Origin: Populus alba
Lineage: Eukaryota > Streptophyta > Magnoliopsida > Malpighiales > Salicaceae
Length of the DNA: 64,000 nucleotides
Direction of reading: 5' to 3'
NCBI RefSeq assembly: GCF_005239225.2
Contig: NC_133297.1
Location: 14,062,147-14,126,146 of the forward strand
The position numbers were made by a program, and so were the translations under genes. The notes below the pieces were generated by a model. That model searched no databases. It worked only from the letters and a program-made list of their open reading frames with translations, and was not told where the DNA came from. Below are positions 12,781 through 22,999 of this stretch, piece by piece. Position 1 is the first letter of the stretch, and each line of letters begins with the position of its first letter.

Positions 12781-13720
12781 AACTACTACTATGGTTTTAA
12801 ATGGAAAACCCCAAATCTTATTGTCAATGAGTTTTTTCTTTATTTTTTAGGGACTCATCAACAATAATCAAGTACATAAATCCACAGATTCATGATCAAA
12901 AAAGAAAAAAAAATTAGTCATGCATGGTTTTGGGGCTATATAATAATCTTGGTTAGTGCAAAAAGGTTGTCAATAACTTAAGAAGATAGATTAATCCCAA
13001 ATTCTTAACTCGTCTTTTTCTAAGTTGGTCGGTCCCTCCAAGGCTAGTATGGACTAAAACCATATGAGTGGTGGGCTTGAACATGCCTAATCTCGAGCCT
13101 ACCATTAAAAATGGTTTGGGTTCAATCTCTCAAGACCATACTCATAAGTTACCGCTACTATGATTTTAAGTGAAAACCCCCAAACCCTATTGTCAATGAG
13201 TTCTTTCTTCGTTGTTAAAGGACTAGTCGACAATGATTAAGAACAATAATTCATAGATTCATAATCAGAAAAGAACAAAATTCATGCATGGTTCTAGAGG
13301 TATATAAGGATCTTGGTTAGTGCAAAGGGTTATAAATAACTTGAGAAAAATAGATTATCCTCAAATTCTTAACCCGTCTTTTCCTAAGTTTATGGGTCCC
13401 TCTAGGGCTAGCCTGAGCCGAAACCATATGTATGATGGATCTGGACAGACCTAATCATGATCCTACCATTAAAAATTGTTTGAGTTCAGGCTCTCAAAAC
13501 CATACTCATAAGTTATTATTATTATGGTTTTAAATAAAAAAAATCCCAAATCCTATTAAATGAGTTCTTTCCTCATTGTTAAGGGACTAATCAGTAATGA
13601 CTGAGGACATGAATCCACATATTCATGATCAGAAAAGGAAAACAAATTCTATATATGGTTCCAAGAATATATAAAAATCTTGGTCATTGCAAATGGTTAT
13701 CAATAACTAGAGAAAATATA
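12781..13720. repeat. Three tandem copies of a roughly 365-bp unit
   Basis: The unit starting near CTACTATGGTTTTAA recurs at about 12785, 13154 and 13518, with offsets of 369 and 364 bp. It includes AAACCCCAAATCYTATTGTC, an AATGAGTTCTTTC block and a CCATACTCATAAGTTA end. The third copy is truncated. Copies are moderately diverged, so this is older than the 172-308 bp duplications. Non-coding. Confidence 0.8.
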
Positions 13721-16370
13721 CATATTAATTTATCTCTTCCTAAATTGTTGTTGATTGCTGTGGATTTTGATTTTTTTTTTCTAGAACATGTTATACATTG
13801 TGAGATAGAAATAATAAATAAAAGAATTTTGATTTTTCTTCAATTTAATATTTTGTAAAATTTATCTTTAAAATTATCATTTATTTTTATCTTTTTTTTT
13901 TACATGTCAGGTGTATTTTATCTTTTCCCTTTTTTTTAATTTTTTTTACCACATGTCAACTTTATATAGCGTGGCAATCCATCTTTCACTTGAAAATTGA
14001 CCGAAATATTAATGGATGGATAACATTAAAGAAATATTCATAACAAAAACATTGAATAAATAATTAATTTTTGAAAGAAATCACGTTAAAAAATATCAAA
14101 AATAAAGATACGCAATATGCCATGAATCCAATAAACCAATAAAGTAGATCAACTTGGCCTTGGAAGAAGAAGCAAACCCTTAAAAAAGCATTGTTTAAAT
14201 ATCTCAATATGAGAGCAAGAAATACTGAATAAAATAAAAATGACTCAGCCCAATCATTAACCGTCCTGCCATAGATGATTTCCCTCAAGCTTTGATTGGA
14301 AGAGACTTAATTAATTAATTAGAACTAGAAACCAATAATTAATCAAATTCAAAACACGCCCAGGGAAACGATAAACAACAACTGCAGAGTGTCAGATATT
14401 TTAATTTTTCCAGACATTAAAAAGAATTTATCTCGAAATCTGGACCCATTGACCAGTTGGGAAGCAACAGCTGGCACCGAGGAGCATAAAGGTTCTGGTC
14501 AAGATGCATACGGATGTGTGCACTCAATGATTGAAGGTCACGTTAGTGGTAGCTCGGGAGGGTTCGTGTTTATTCAGCCTCCTTTGCCGCCATTGAAGTC
14601 ATCGGAGGCATCTTTCGTGTAAAGAGATTGCAACTTGCTGTGATTCTATGTATTATAGTAGCAGTAAATGAATTTTTAGCACTTGAAAAAAAAGATATTT
14701 TCTCATGGAATGTTGTATTGTGAAGCGACCAATCCTTTATAATTAATATATTTATTTTTATTATTTTTTTGGTAATTAATCAGTTTATGAGTTAAGAAAT
14801 GTTTTTAAGAAATTAAAACAATGATATTTTTTTTTTTTGAAATATTAATTAGTCGAGTTTGCCAAGTTTTTTAATAGCCAGCATTGATAACTCCATTTGG
14901 AAATTTCTTATTTTTCAGAAGCTCAACTAAGATGTTCAAGTGTCATTTTGAATGACATGCATATATATATATATATATGGTCATTTTATAAATCATTTCA
15001 TCAAAATAGATTAAGAATGGCGCAAGAGATTGTGTGTAATTATGGATCTAATTTAATGAGTCAATGATTTTTCACATAATTTTATTATTTTTGGAATCAA
15101 TGTCATTAGTTTCTATGTCTTATTTTTCAAGGTTTTTATTCATAGTCAAAATAAAGTTGTAGGCTACAGGGCAAAGTTAGAATTATTTATTAGGAGAGGT
15201 CAAAATTAATATAATAAGATATAATATTTGTTTTAATTTATTGTACATGAGTTGTAAAACAAAACCTGTATAATTTAGTTTTATTCAAATAACTTATTAC
15301 AAACAAATAATGACCTTTGTATAAGGTAAAAGGTTTGGTGCAATACTAAATTAAGTCAAAGCAATGAAATTAATTTTATTTTTATAATACATCTATCACT
15401 TTAATGTTGTTGGTCTTTATACCTATCAAATATAAACATACAACGTATATAAGAAACATTAGCTAAAGCGAAACATTATTTAAGTTTGATAAACTTTAAA
15501 ATAAAATAAAAAATAATAAAGAATGATTCTTATATATTTATTGTAATTGTGCTCGTCGTTCTTTCATAGAATATCAATTATGAATCTTTCAACAATTTTT
15601 TTTTCTATATAAACAATCAATAATTTGCAAGAAAATCATTCTTCATTCGATTTGCGAAGTCTTGTTTTAACAATCTTTCATCGCTGAAAAAAGCTCGTTC
15701 AGTAGGTTTATGAGTTATCAATATATATTTTTTTTTTCAAAAAAAAAATCAATTCTTCTTATTTTGTTTATGGTTCAACCTAAAATCAAAACATATATTA
15801 TAAGAAAAAGTTGATAATTTTAGTGGCTCTGCTAAAAACAAAACATTAAAAAAAAAATTCAAGCATAATCAAAACAAACCAATAAAATATATCTAATTAA
15901 TTAAAAAAAAATCACTATAACAAGAATTCAAAAAACAATTGGTAGAACTATCATATCTGAGAAAAAAGGAGAGAAATAGTAGAATTATATATATAAAAAA
16001 AACCTTATCAAATTATTAATAAACATGTCAAAACAAAACAAAAATAGATTTTAAATTTAACTTACCTTGTTTTGTTTGATGAAAGATAAATTAATTGATG
16101 GCTTTCCTTCAATCTTTTTGTGGAAAAATTTTGCTATCAATTTGTGTTTTTATTTATGTTTTTGATCGGCAACAGGATTTATTTTAGGGTAAATTGATGG
16201 CTTTGTTTTTTATTTCACAAAATAATACCATTATATTGTTTTTTTTTTCACGGAGGTCAAGAGTAAATTCAAAGAAAATTAAACACTTAATTTAAGGCTT
16301 ACCTCTTTAAAATAAAAATATAACTCCTTCTCATACTTAATCACTCAATAATAAAAATAAAATAAAATAT
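13721..16370. other. AT-rich intergenic DNA
   Basis: No gene recognised. An unmatched 77-codon ORF at 14389-14622 is locally less AT-rich but shows no known domain. A short (AT)n tract lies near 14960. Confidence 0.5.
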
Positions 16371-17086
16371 GTCTTACAGGGGGGTCCGGGCTTTAGCTAG
16401 CCCCCTTGCTTTTGCCCTTGGTAGGCTAGGAATAGCTTATAAATTTTATTTTATAAAATTTATTTTTTCTTTAATTTCCTTTTTTCACGGCCAGCAAAGC
16501 TAAAGATTGATAAGCCGATAAGGGAGACTAAGCTAAGGGAGCTCAAAATAGTCTATGCTTAAAAGGCCAAGTTCATTAGCTGAACTCCACTAAAAAAGAG
16601 TTTCCTCTTGCTCATGATGAGATGACATTCTTGAAGTATAGGAAGATTGAGATAAAGGCATCCCAAAAGGAACTCTTGTGCAAGGATGAAGGATTTGAGG
16701 AACTCTCAAGAAGAGTTTTAAAAGATGTTTGAAGGGTTTGCATTGCTAATTAAGATAGTCGAGGGAAAAATTCTCCTTGCCATATCTAACCTGTATTTTT
16801 TTAACTTAGCAAGAGGAGTTCATATGGACTTCATTGTTGTTTTCCATTCAGTTCTTGTGCCTGACTTTGTTAACATCTTGCCTGTCAGGGATACAACCAC
16901 AAAACATTGAGTTTACCTTACTGAAGAGTCTAGTCTCGATGTTTAGGCTTAGCCCCTTTTTCCCTGTTGGCCTGTTACACAACCTCGATCTTATGGGTTT
17001 TTTCATCATGTAATGAATATTTCTTTGTATGGGTTTAAATTCTTTTGATAAAATTAAGACTTTTCTAGGTAATTTGTATCATAGTA
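16371..17086. other. Possible retroelement fragment, unclassified
   Basis: A GC-richer patch starting GGGGGGTCCGGGCTTTAGCT is followed by a purine-rich stretch broken by stops in all frames, with a 61-codon ORF at 16725-16910. No domain recognised. It adjoins the degenerate repeats at 17087-17430. Confidence 0.35.
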
Positions 17087-17430
17087 TTCTTAGATAGCAT
17101 AGATGGGTTTAACACCCATATTTAGAAAAAAATTTATGTCAGGTCCAATACTTACATGTAGCTTACAAGCTAAACTCATGTAGAATAGATGGGTTCAACG
17201 TCTATATATACTAAGCAAAACTTTTATATAGACTTGTTGAAATCTAGATGTCTTTTATACACAGTTTAAATGGGTCCAATGCCCACATATTGATGGTGAT
17301 TATAATGAGAGATGCTAGAAACATTTTCTATGGGATGGATAGTCTGAATGAATCCAACTCCTATATTTATAAATGTTTTTAAGAGCAACTCCTTTACATA
17401 GTTTGAATGGATTTAATGCCCAAATTAATA
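17087..17430. repeat. Degenerate tandem repeats (ATAGATGGGTYYAAYRYCYAT)
   Basis: Variants of the phrase 'atrgatgggttyaacrcccatat' occur near 17098, 17184, 17267, 17346 and 17402, spaced 56-86 bp apart. Non-coding. Style and composition resemble the repeats at 20325-20720. Confidence 0.6.
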
Positions 17431-18106
17431 ATTTAGCGAGACTTGAACTTTATTTATTCTTAATAGGTGGAACTCTCTCCCTGCCTGAAACCGAGAGAAA
17501 TGAAAATATAGTAATGACTTATTAAAACTTAATAATTTAGCTTAGCTTTTGCCATTAGAAATGCCATTTTGTTATAACTATCCTTTCTCTTTAGGTTCAA
17601 TTAATAACCAAAGCATTCCTTCCTCGTATCTTAGTCGAAACTTCTAAATTTACTTTTGCGTTTATATTAATTATTCATTTTACCTATATGATTAATTCAT
17701 CTTTATATATTTTAAATTTGATTAAATAACTCTTGCGGTTTTAAAATTTGTCAAATTAACCTAATAAATAACTTATATTATGTCTTGATTCTATTATGCA
17801 TTCGGATATATATGACGTTATTAATTATCTTTTACTTATGAGATGAGTTTTTTATATCATGTAAAGCATGTATATATCATTAAATAAATTGTTTTAGAAA
17901 AATTAATGGATGTATTGTAAATTGTCTTAGAAAAATAAATTTAAAACATTTTATCCGATGATATAGGCAGTCATATGAATATAAAAAGTCATGCATAATG
18001 AAAAGTATTTATAAGTTACCATATAATTAGCATTCATATCTAGTTAACATGGAGACTTGATAAAAGTAATTAATGGATCATTGAATAAATTCAAATAACA
18101 CAAATA

Positions 18107-18130
18107 GTGTGTGTGTGTGTGTGTGTGTGT
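18107..18130. repeat. (GT)12 microsatellite
   Basis: Twelve uninterrupted GT dinucleotides. Confidence 0.95.
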
Positions 18131-18293
18131 AAGGGTAAAAATGAATAGCTAACACAAATACAAGGATAAATATATCTAAGAGTTTGGTCAATTCAAATAA
18201 TAAGTATTAATTGATAAAAAGAATTTCTTAAACGAATTATAATGCGAAAGATGATGCAGTCGAGTCTTCAAACTCCATGCAAAAATTAATATC

Positions 18294-18437
18294 AACGCCA
18301 TGCTGAACTTTTTTTTTTTTTTAGTTTAACGTGGGTGTCCGAACCAGCTTACGTGCACCTCGACTAATCCCACGGATCCTGAAGTTAACGACCATGTAAG
18401 TCTCCAATGACCATCATATGAACGTCATGCTGAACTT
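18294..18437 (-). mobile_element. SINE-like element with 17-bp target-site duplication
   Basis: The body is 18311-18420, about 110 bp. Read on the minus strand it ends in an A tract preceded by GGTTCGGACACCCACG, which resembles a pol III box B. The flanks AACGCCATGCTGAACTT (18294-18310) and AACGTCATGCTGAACTT (18421-18437) match at 16 of 17 positions, a clear target-site duplication. The oligo-A tail, the long target duplication and the absence of coding sequence together indicate LINE-driven retroposition. It is shorter than a typical plant SINE, so it may be 5'-truncated. Confidence 0.75.
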
Positions 18438-20115
18438 AATTATCCAAGAGATATTCCAACGGGCCAAAACCATCCACTCATGATGATCTTTTTAATTTAG
18501 GTAGTCTCGTCCTTTCAAGGTTTTTGAGGTAGCATGATATATACCGGAGGCAGCTAGCCTTAGGATCAGATAGCCTACAAGGGAGGGATTAGGCTGCAAC
18601 TAGAAGGAAAACGGTGGGCGGTGGGCGGTGGCGGTGGACTAAAGCGGTGAAGGTTGGCGATTATTTGATCAAACCCCTTGCATGCATGAATTTCTTTTAA
18701 CCACTACACGTTCAAGAACAGTGCTTTCTCTGTCGACATCAATTCCCTCTGGTCATCTTTTATATTTATCCAGTCGACGGCGAAGACGTGAACCACATAA
18801 TCCAACTTAATAATTTGAAGAAACACATTTACAGCCTTCATTGACCAGATTCATGGAATTTAGATATCATTTATTGTATTATTTGCAACATTCATTCATA
18901 TATATTGTTATAATTAATAGCAAAACAATTTGGTTTCTTCTTCTTCTTCTTCTTCTTCTTCACACAAATAACCGATAGATTTATGAGCTAGTTACAATCT
19001 AATGTTCATGCACAATGACGAGGCTGGCCACTTCACTTCATAATTAGCAAAGAGGATATTATGTTATTATTTCAGTTGTTAAGTTTCAAACATCAAATTA
19101 AATTGTATGTATATAAAGTGATTTTACTCCCCAAAAAACCTGTAGATATTTCCTATTGAATCTTTTTGTTTCTGTTGATTTAGTTAGTCTATATAAATAA
19201 ATTACTATTTCTTTTTTCCATTTCACATAAAAATTTATTTGAAGTCACAACATAAAAAGAAATTAAAGATATCTTTCTTTGATTTTTATATTTATATAAT
19301 AAATACCAATAAAATATTGGTCTAACGATTAAGATATCATTATATATCTGCAAAGATGAGAATACAAGTTTGATCCCCAAGAAATATACTTGTTGGAAGA
19401 GGCAACTACGAATTCTTAATGGAACTAGTCTTACTCTTTTAAAAAATACAAAGATACCCAGGTTAGCACAAAAACAAATATATGTTTATATAATACATAA
19501 GATTAATAGCTACCATATTTTTTTGTTTCATTTTAAATTTTCTCTCATTTATTTAATATTATATTGGATTTAATGATAAAAAAAAAATTCCGTTCTCCTT
19601 TTCTATTTTTCGAACTCAGATTCATTAAAACGGAGTTTAGTGGGTGGGCTAGGAACGGACTTGGCTTCTCCTTAAGCCGCCTTCTTGAACTTAAACACAG
19701 TGCAAAAGGAAGAAAAAAAAGGAAAGAAAGAATACAAACAGTGAAGGAAGTGATCTTTGCATCCCGGACCACGGACCTTCCTTTTCTTTTCTTTTTCTTT
19801 TTCTTTTTCTTTCTTTGCCCCGACGCTGGCATAATACAACGTCGTCAGCAAGTTATTGTCCACAGTCAACAAATTAATCACGTATTATTTGTCACATTTC
19901 GCGCTCAAATAATAAATTATTAAACTGCAGAGATAAATCTTCGAAAATGATGCATCAATATATTTTGAAATTTTAATTTTTAGTCTACTTTTTTATTTTA
20001 AAAGTTTAAACACATGGTTGTAATCCAATGATAGATAAGTGGGGCTTATGTTCATACCTAACATATCTAGATTTAGTAGAATCTATACCCGCTTAACATC
20101 AATCTAGCACGCATC
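18438..20115. other. Intergenic DNA with simple repeats
   Basis: Contains a G-rich GGTGGGC-type tract at 18613-18637, a (TTC)n tract at about 18935-18960 and a pyrimidine tract (TTTTTC)n at about 19780-19812. The longest ORFs here (19545-19923, both strands) arise from the simple repeat. No gene recognised. Confidence 0.55.
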
Positions 20116-20123
20116 CATGCTTA

Positions 20124-20293
20124 GGTAGTGTTTGAAAAAGTGAGCCAACCCGTGTTTTTAAAAAATTTAATTTTTTTTATGTTTTGAATCGTTTGGATGT
20201 GCTGATCTCAAAAATAATTTTTTTTTAAATATCATTTTAATACATTTCTGCATGAAAAACACTTTGAAAAACAACCGTAACCACACTCTCAAG
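20124..20293. mobile_element. MITE of the CAACCGYNACCACAC family
   Basis: Left end GGTAGTGTTTGAAAAAG and right end ACAACCGTAACCACACTCTC flank an AT-rich core with the family's 'gtgctgat(c/a)t' and 'cactttgaaaaacaacc' blocks. Flanking CATGCTTA (20116-20123) and TATGCTTA (20294-20301) could be an 8-bp target duplication with one mismatch, which would favour a hAT-type element. Confidence 0.65.
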
Positions 20294-20324
20294 TATGCTT
20301 AATGCTCTTGAGTGTGGTTAAAAG

Positions 20325-20720
20325 TAGAGCTCAAGTAAGTATAAGTCTGACAAGCTATTAGATTCAACATTCTTTGGTTCAATTATGCATTGAACCCAAG
20401 CACATACGGGTTTACCGAGCTATTAGACTCATCATCCTTAGGTTCAGTTATGCACTGAGTCCAAGCGAAAATGAGTTCTATGAGCTTCCAAACCCAGCGT
20501 CCTTCAGATCATTTACGCGTTGAGCCCAAGCGAACATAAGTTCAACGAGCTACAAAATCCAGCATTCTTGGGTTCAGCTACGCGTTGAGCCTAAAAAGAC
20601 ATAAATTTGATGAGCTTCTAGATTTAGGGTCCTTGCATACAACAATGTGCTCAGCTCATGCGAGGATGAGTTTGGAAAATTGCCAAACCCACCACTTGTG
20701 AGCTTGACATCATACTAAGC
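20325..20720. repeat. Degenerate minisatellite, about 62-66 bp unit
   Basis: Five or more diverged units contain a 'gagctwytagaytcakcrtccttrggttcagytaygc' core and 'rttgagcccaagcgaa'. Examples start near 20340, 20415, 20490, 20547 and 20608. No open frame runs through them. Such arrays occur within plant LTRs, and a possible LTR promoter lies just downstream. Confidence 0.7.
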
Positions 20721-20879
20721 CCAAGTGGATACGGACCTGGCAATCATTATAAGTCCAATGTTGAGCTATAAGGCTTCATTTGTTTATTCTTGTAACTTTT
20801 AACATAAAATATTAATGTCAAATATATTCATCTTCCTACGCCACTAAGTGTATTAAAATGTTCTAAGGGTCTATCATAT

Positions 20880-21280
20880 TTTCATCGCTATTAATATTAT
20901 GAAAAGGATACTCGTCCCTCGTTAATGTTATATAAGGGGTATTCATCCTTTATTAATGCTATAAAAAGAAAATAACTCCTCCACTCTTCCACTTCAGTAA
21001 AATAACAAGGTTTAGAAACTATAAATACCTTTGGAATCACTTAGGTAAAGGGTTTATAATTTATATTATCTAAAATATCTATACTTTTGAATCTCGTAGC
21101 ATTTATCAAACCAAAACAAGAATAAACACTCTTATTCTTAGAATTTAAAACTCATTTTCTCATTTATTGCAATCACTCTCTTAAAAAAATAGTGATTTTA
21201 TCATTTAAAAATCTATAAACCCCATCAAAATAGACTATTTTGCGAGTCTTAAGCCTTAAGCTCTAAAGAATTAAATATTA
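20880..21280 (+). mobile_element. Possible LTR fragment with TATA-like motif
   Basis: Two GTTAATGTTATATAAGGGG / ATTAATGCTATAAAAAG motifs are followed by CTATAAATACC at about 21019 and a transcript-like, T- and A-rich stretch. The layout resembles the U3-R region of a plant LTR. No second LTR, primer-binding site or coding domain was found, so this is an inference only. Confidence 0.3.
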
Positions 21281-21729
21281 ACGTGAACATATGATTAATC
21301 ATCTTCCAAACATAAAAAATTTCATTAATGAATATATTGGATTTTGAAATACACACACACAATAAGTTGGTTCATATTCAACATTATTTTATTCATTACA
21401 ACTTATATTCAGTATAAAAGGATTATGTATATTTAACTATTTTCAGGTTTTAAAATCCTGACATTTTATTTATAAACTAATATGAGAACATTGGCTTAAT
21501 GATTGAAAAAACATGTTCATTAATGAACCCACAATTATAAAAAGTAAAATTCTCATGAATTTACTAGTCTCAACAAGAGTAATGTGTCCTTAATCTAATC
21601 GAATAAGCAAGTTTAATATTAATAGACAAAAATCGATCCACATATACTTATGGTCGGGAAATGAAAAAACTTTTAGCAGGATCAAACTAAATTATTAGTA
21701 CAAAAGAGGTGCTTGGCACCCTTTAGAGA

Positions 21730-21753
21730 GGGGGAGGGGGAGGGGGAGGGGGG
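21730..21753 (+). other. Potential G-quadruplex (four G5-6 tracts)
   Basis: G5-A-G5-A-G5-A-G6 with single-nucleotide loops, the classical form of a very stable parallel G-quadruplex on the plus strand. It lies about 1.25 kb upstream of the bHLH start codon in otherwise AT-rich DNA. Whether it folds or acts in vivo cannot be told from sequence. Confidence 0.7.
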
Positions 21754-22510
21754 AATCGAACCACCGCATCCATGCCATAAAAAAGAAACCCTAAAAAAGA
21801 GAACAATATTTAAAACTATTCTAGATCTGAAGACTCCCATCTTTTCATATTAGATCCAAACAACTCCTAACAACCTCACAGAGAGCAGGAATAATAAAGG
21901 TATCACCTAAAGCAATCAATCATAATTAACCAACAAACTATAGAACATAGATTAGAAAAATCTCTTCCATCCTTTTTCCCTCTGCATTAATCATTGGCGA
22001 TTAGCACCATATGACAGCGAAACACTGCAAATGCTCTGTGCCAACAGAAAGCCACAACCACCTTCCTCTGTACACGAAGAAACACCACAGAAATTTGGCG
22101 TCGAGGCTTTTTAGTTTTTACAACCTCCCTCCATCAGCTAAACAATAAGTAGAAAATGGTTTTTTATATATATATTTTTTAATTTACCACTAAGAACCTC
22201 TTTCTGAGTGGAGTCTCGTTCAGACAAAAACATTGAAAATTCAATGAAGAGATGGCAGACACTCTCTGGTTTGACGTTTAAGGCCCGGCATCCCCACTTC
22301 CCCCGTCTTTAACGGAGTTCTAACCAGAGATTACTATGGCAGTAATATAAGAACAGTGATTATAGATACGCTAATGCTTGGAGAGGCACATTCTGATAAT
22401 GATGTCAAAGCAATACATGTTAGACTGTAGCTTTTTTATAGTTTTATGACAGCAAACCCTATCATGTTTTATGTTTTACTAGGGCTACATTAACCTTGAA
22501 ATCATAATGT
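21754..22510. other. Intergenic DNA upstream of the bHLH gene
   Basis: No exon recognised. Presumably contains distal promoter sequence of the downstream bHLH gene. Confidence 0.5.
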
Positions 22511-22518
22511 TATAAATA
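22511..22518 (+). promoter_or_regulatory. Candidate TATA box of the bHLH gene
   Basis: TATAAATA, followed by a long CT-rich leader (about 22540-22990) typical of plant 5' UTRs. It would give a leader of roughly 450 nt. Confidence 0.45.
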
Positions 22519-22742
22519 ATTATGGAAAAAAAAAAGGTCAAACAGACATTTTCTTTCTTTATCTTTCTTGCTTCCTCTCCACTTTCCTCCGCACTCTCCT
22601 CCTCCTTTTCTTTTTCTCTGCTTTTTTTGAGCTCATACACACAACACTCTTTCTCGCTGTCTTTTCTTCTTCTTCTTCTTTTAGTTTCTTTTTTCTATTC
22701 CTGAATTGAGTGACCTTCAAGAACTCTTCTTATCATCATTAC

Positions 22743-22823
22743 ATGTCCTTTAAACTCCACCCTCCTTTCACCTTTGCTTCCTTACATGTCCTAAAGCAAA
22801 GCAACGCACCTCCCTCAAGATAG
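22743..22823 (+). CDS. Upstream ORF, 26 codons, in the bHLH leader
   Basis: ATG at 22743 reads 26 codons (starting MSFKLHPPF) to TAG at 22821-22823, which is 176 nt before the main ATG. A second, minimal uORF (ATG TCC TAA at 22786-22794) overlaps it in another frame. Both start codons sit in the repeated phrase TTACATGTCC. If the leader is unspliced, both would be scanned before the main start and could lower translation. The peptide matches no conserved uORF peptide I know. Confidence 0.35.
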   Translation: MSFKLHPPFTFASLHVLKQSNAPPSR

Positions 22824-22999
22824 ATTTTTTTTTTTTTGCCGGGCAAATTAATTTCCACTCCACTATAAGTCTTTTTTCTTGATTCTTAGTTTTGACTCCA
22901 ATTCTTCATCTGGGTCATCTAAACTTTTCTTAGATTCACTTCAATTTTACCTCTCTTGTTATCAAGATAATTGCTTGTTACTTTCTTTCCTTTCATCTC

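Noticed and set aside
14389..14622. 77-codon ORF with mixed composition
   Set aside because: The translation contains no domain I recognise, there are no flanking exons, and it lies among AT-rich repeat DNA. A relic exon is possible but unsupported.
19545..19923. ORFs of 95 and 119 codons on opposite strands
   Set aside because: Both are generated by the (TTTTTC)n simple repeat and match no family.
21749..21778. tRNA T-arm-like GGTTCGATTCC on the minus strand beside the G-quadruplex
   Set aside because: No acceptor stem, D-arm or anticodon arm can be drawn around it, so it is not a tRNA gene.
22522..22704. 60-codon ORF just before the bHLH gene, rich in Ser, Leu and Phe
   Set aside because: It is the translation of the CT-rich leader. 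Its ATG lies only a few bases after the candidate TATA box, so it is probably upstream of the transcript start.
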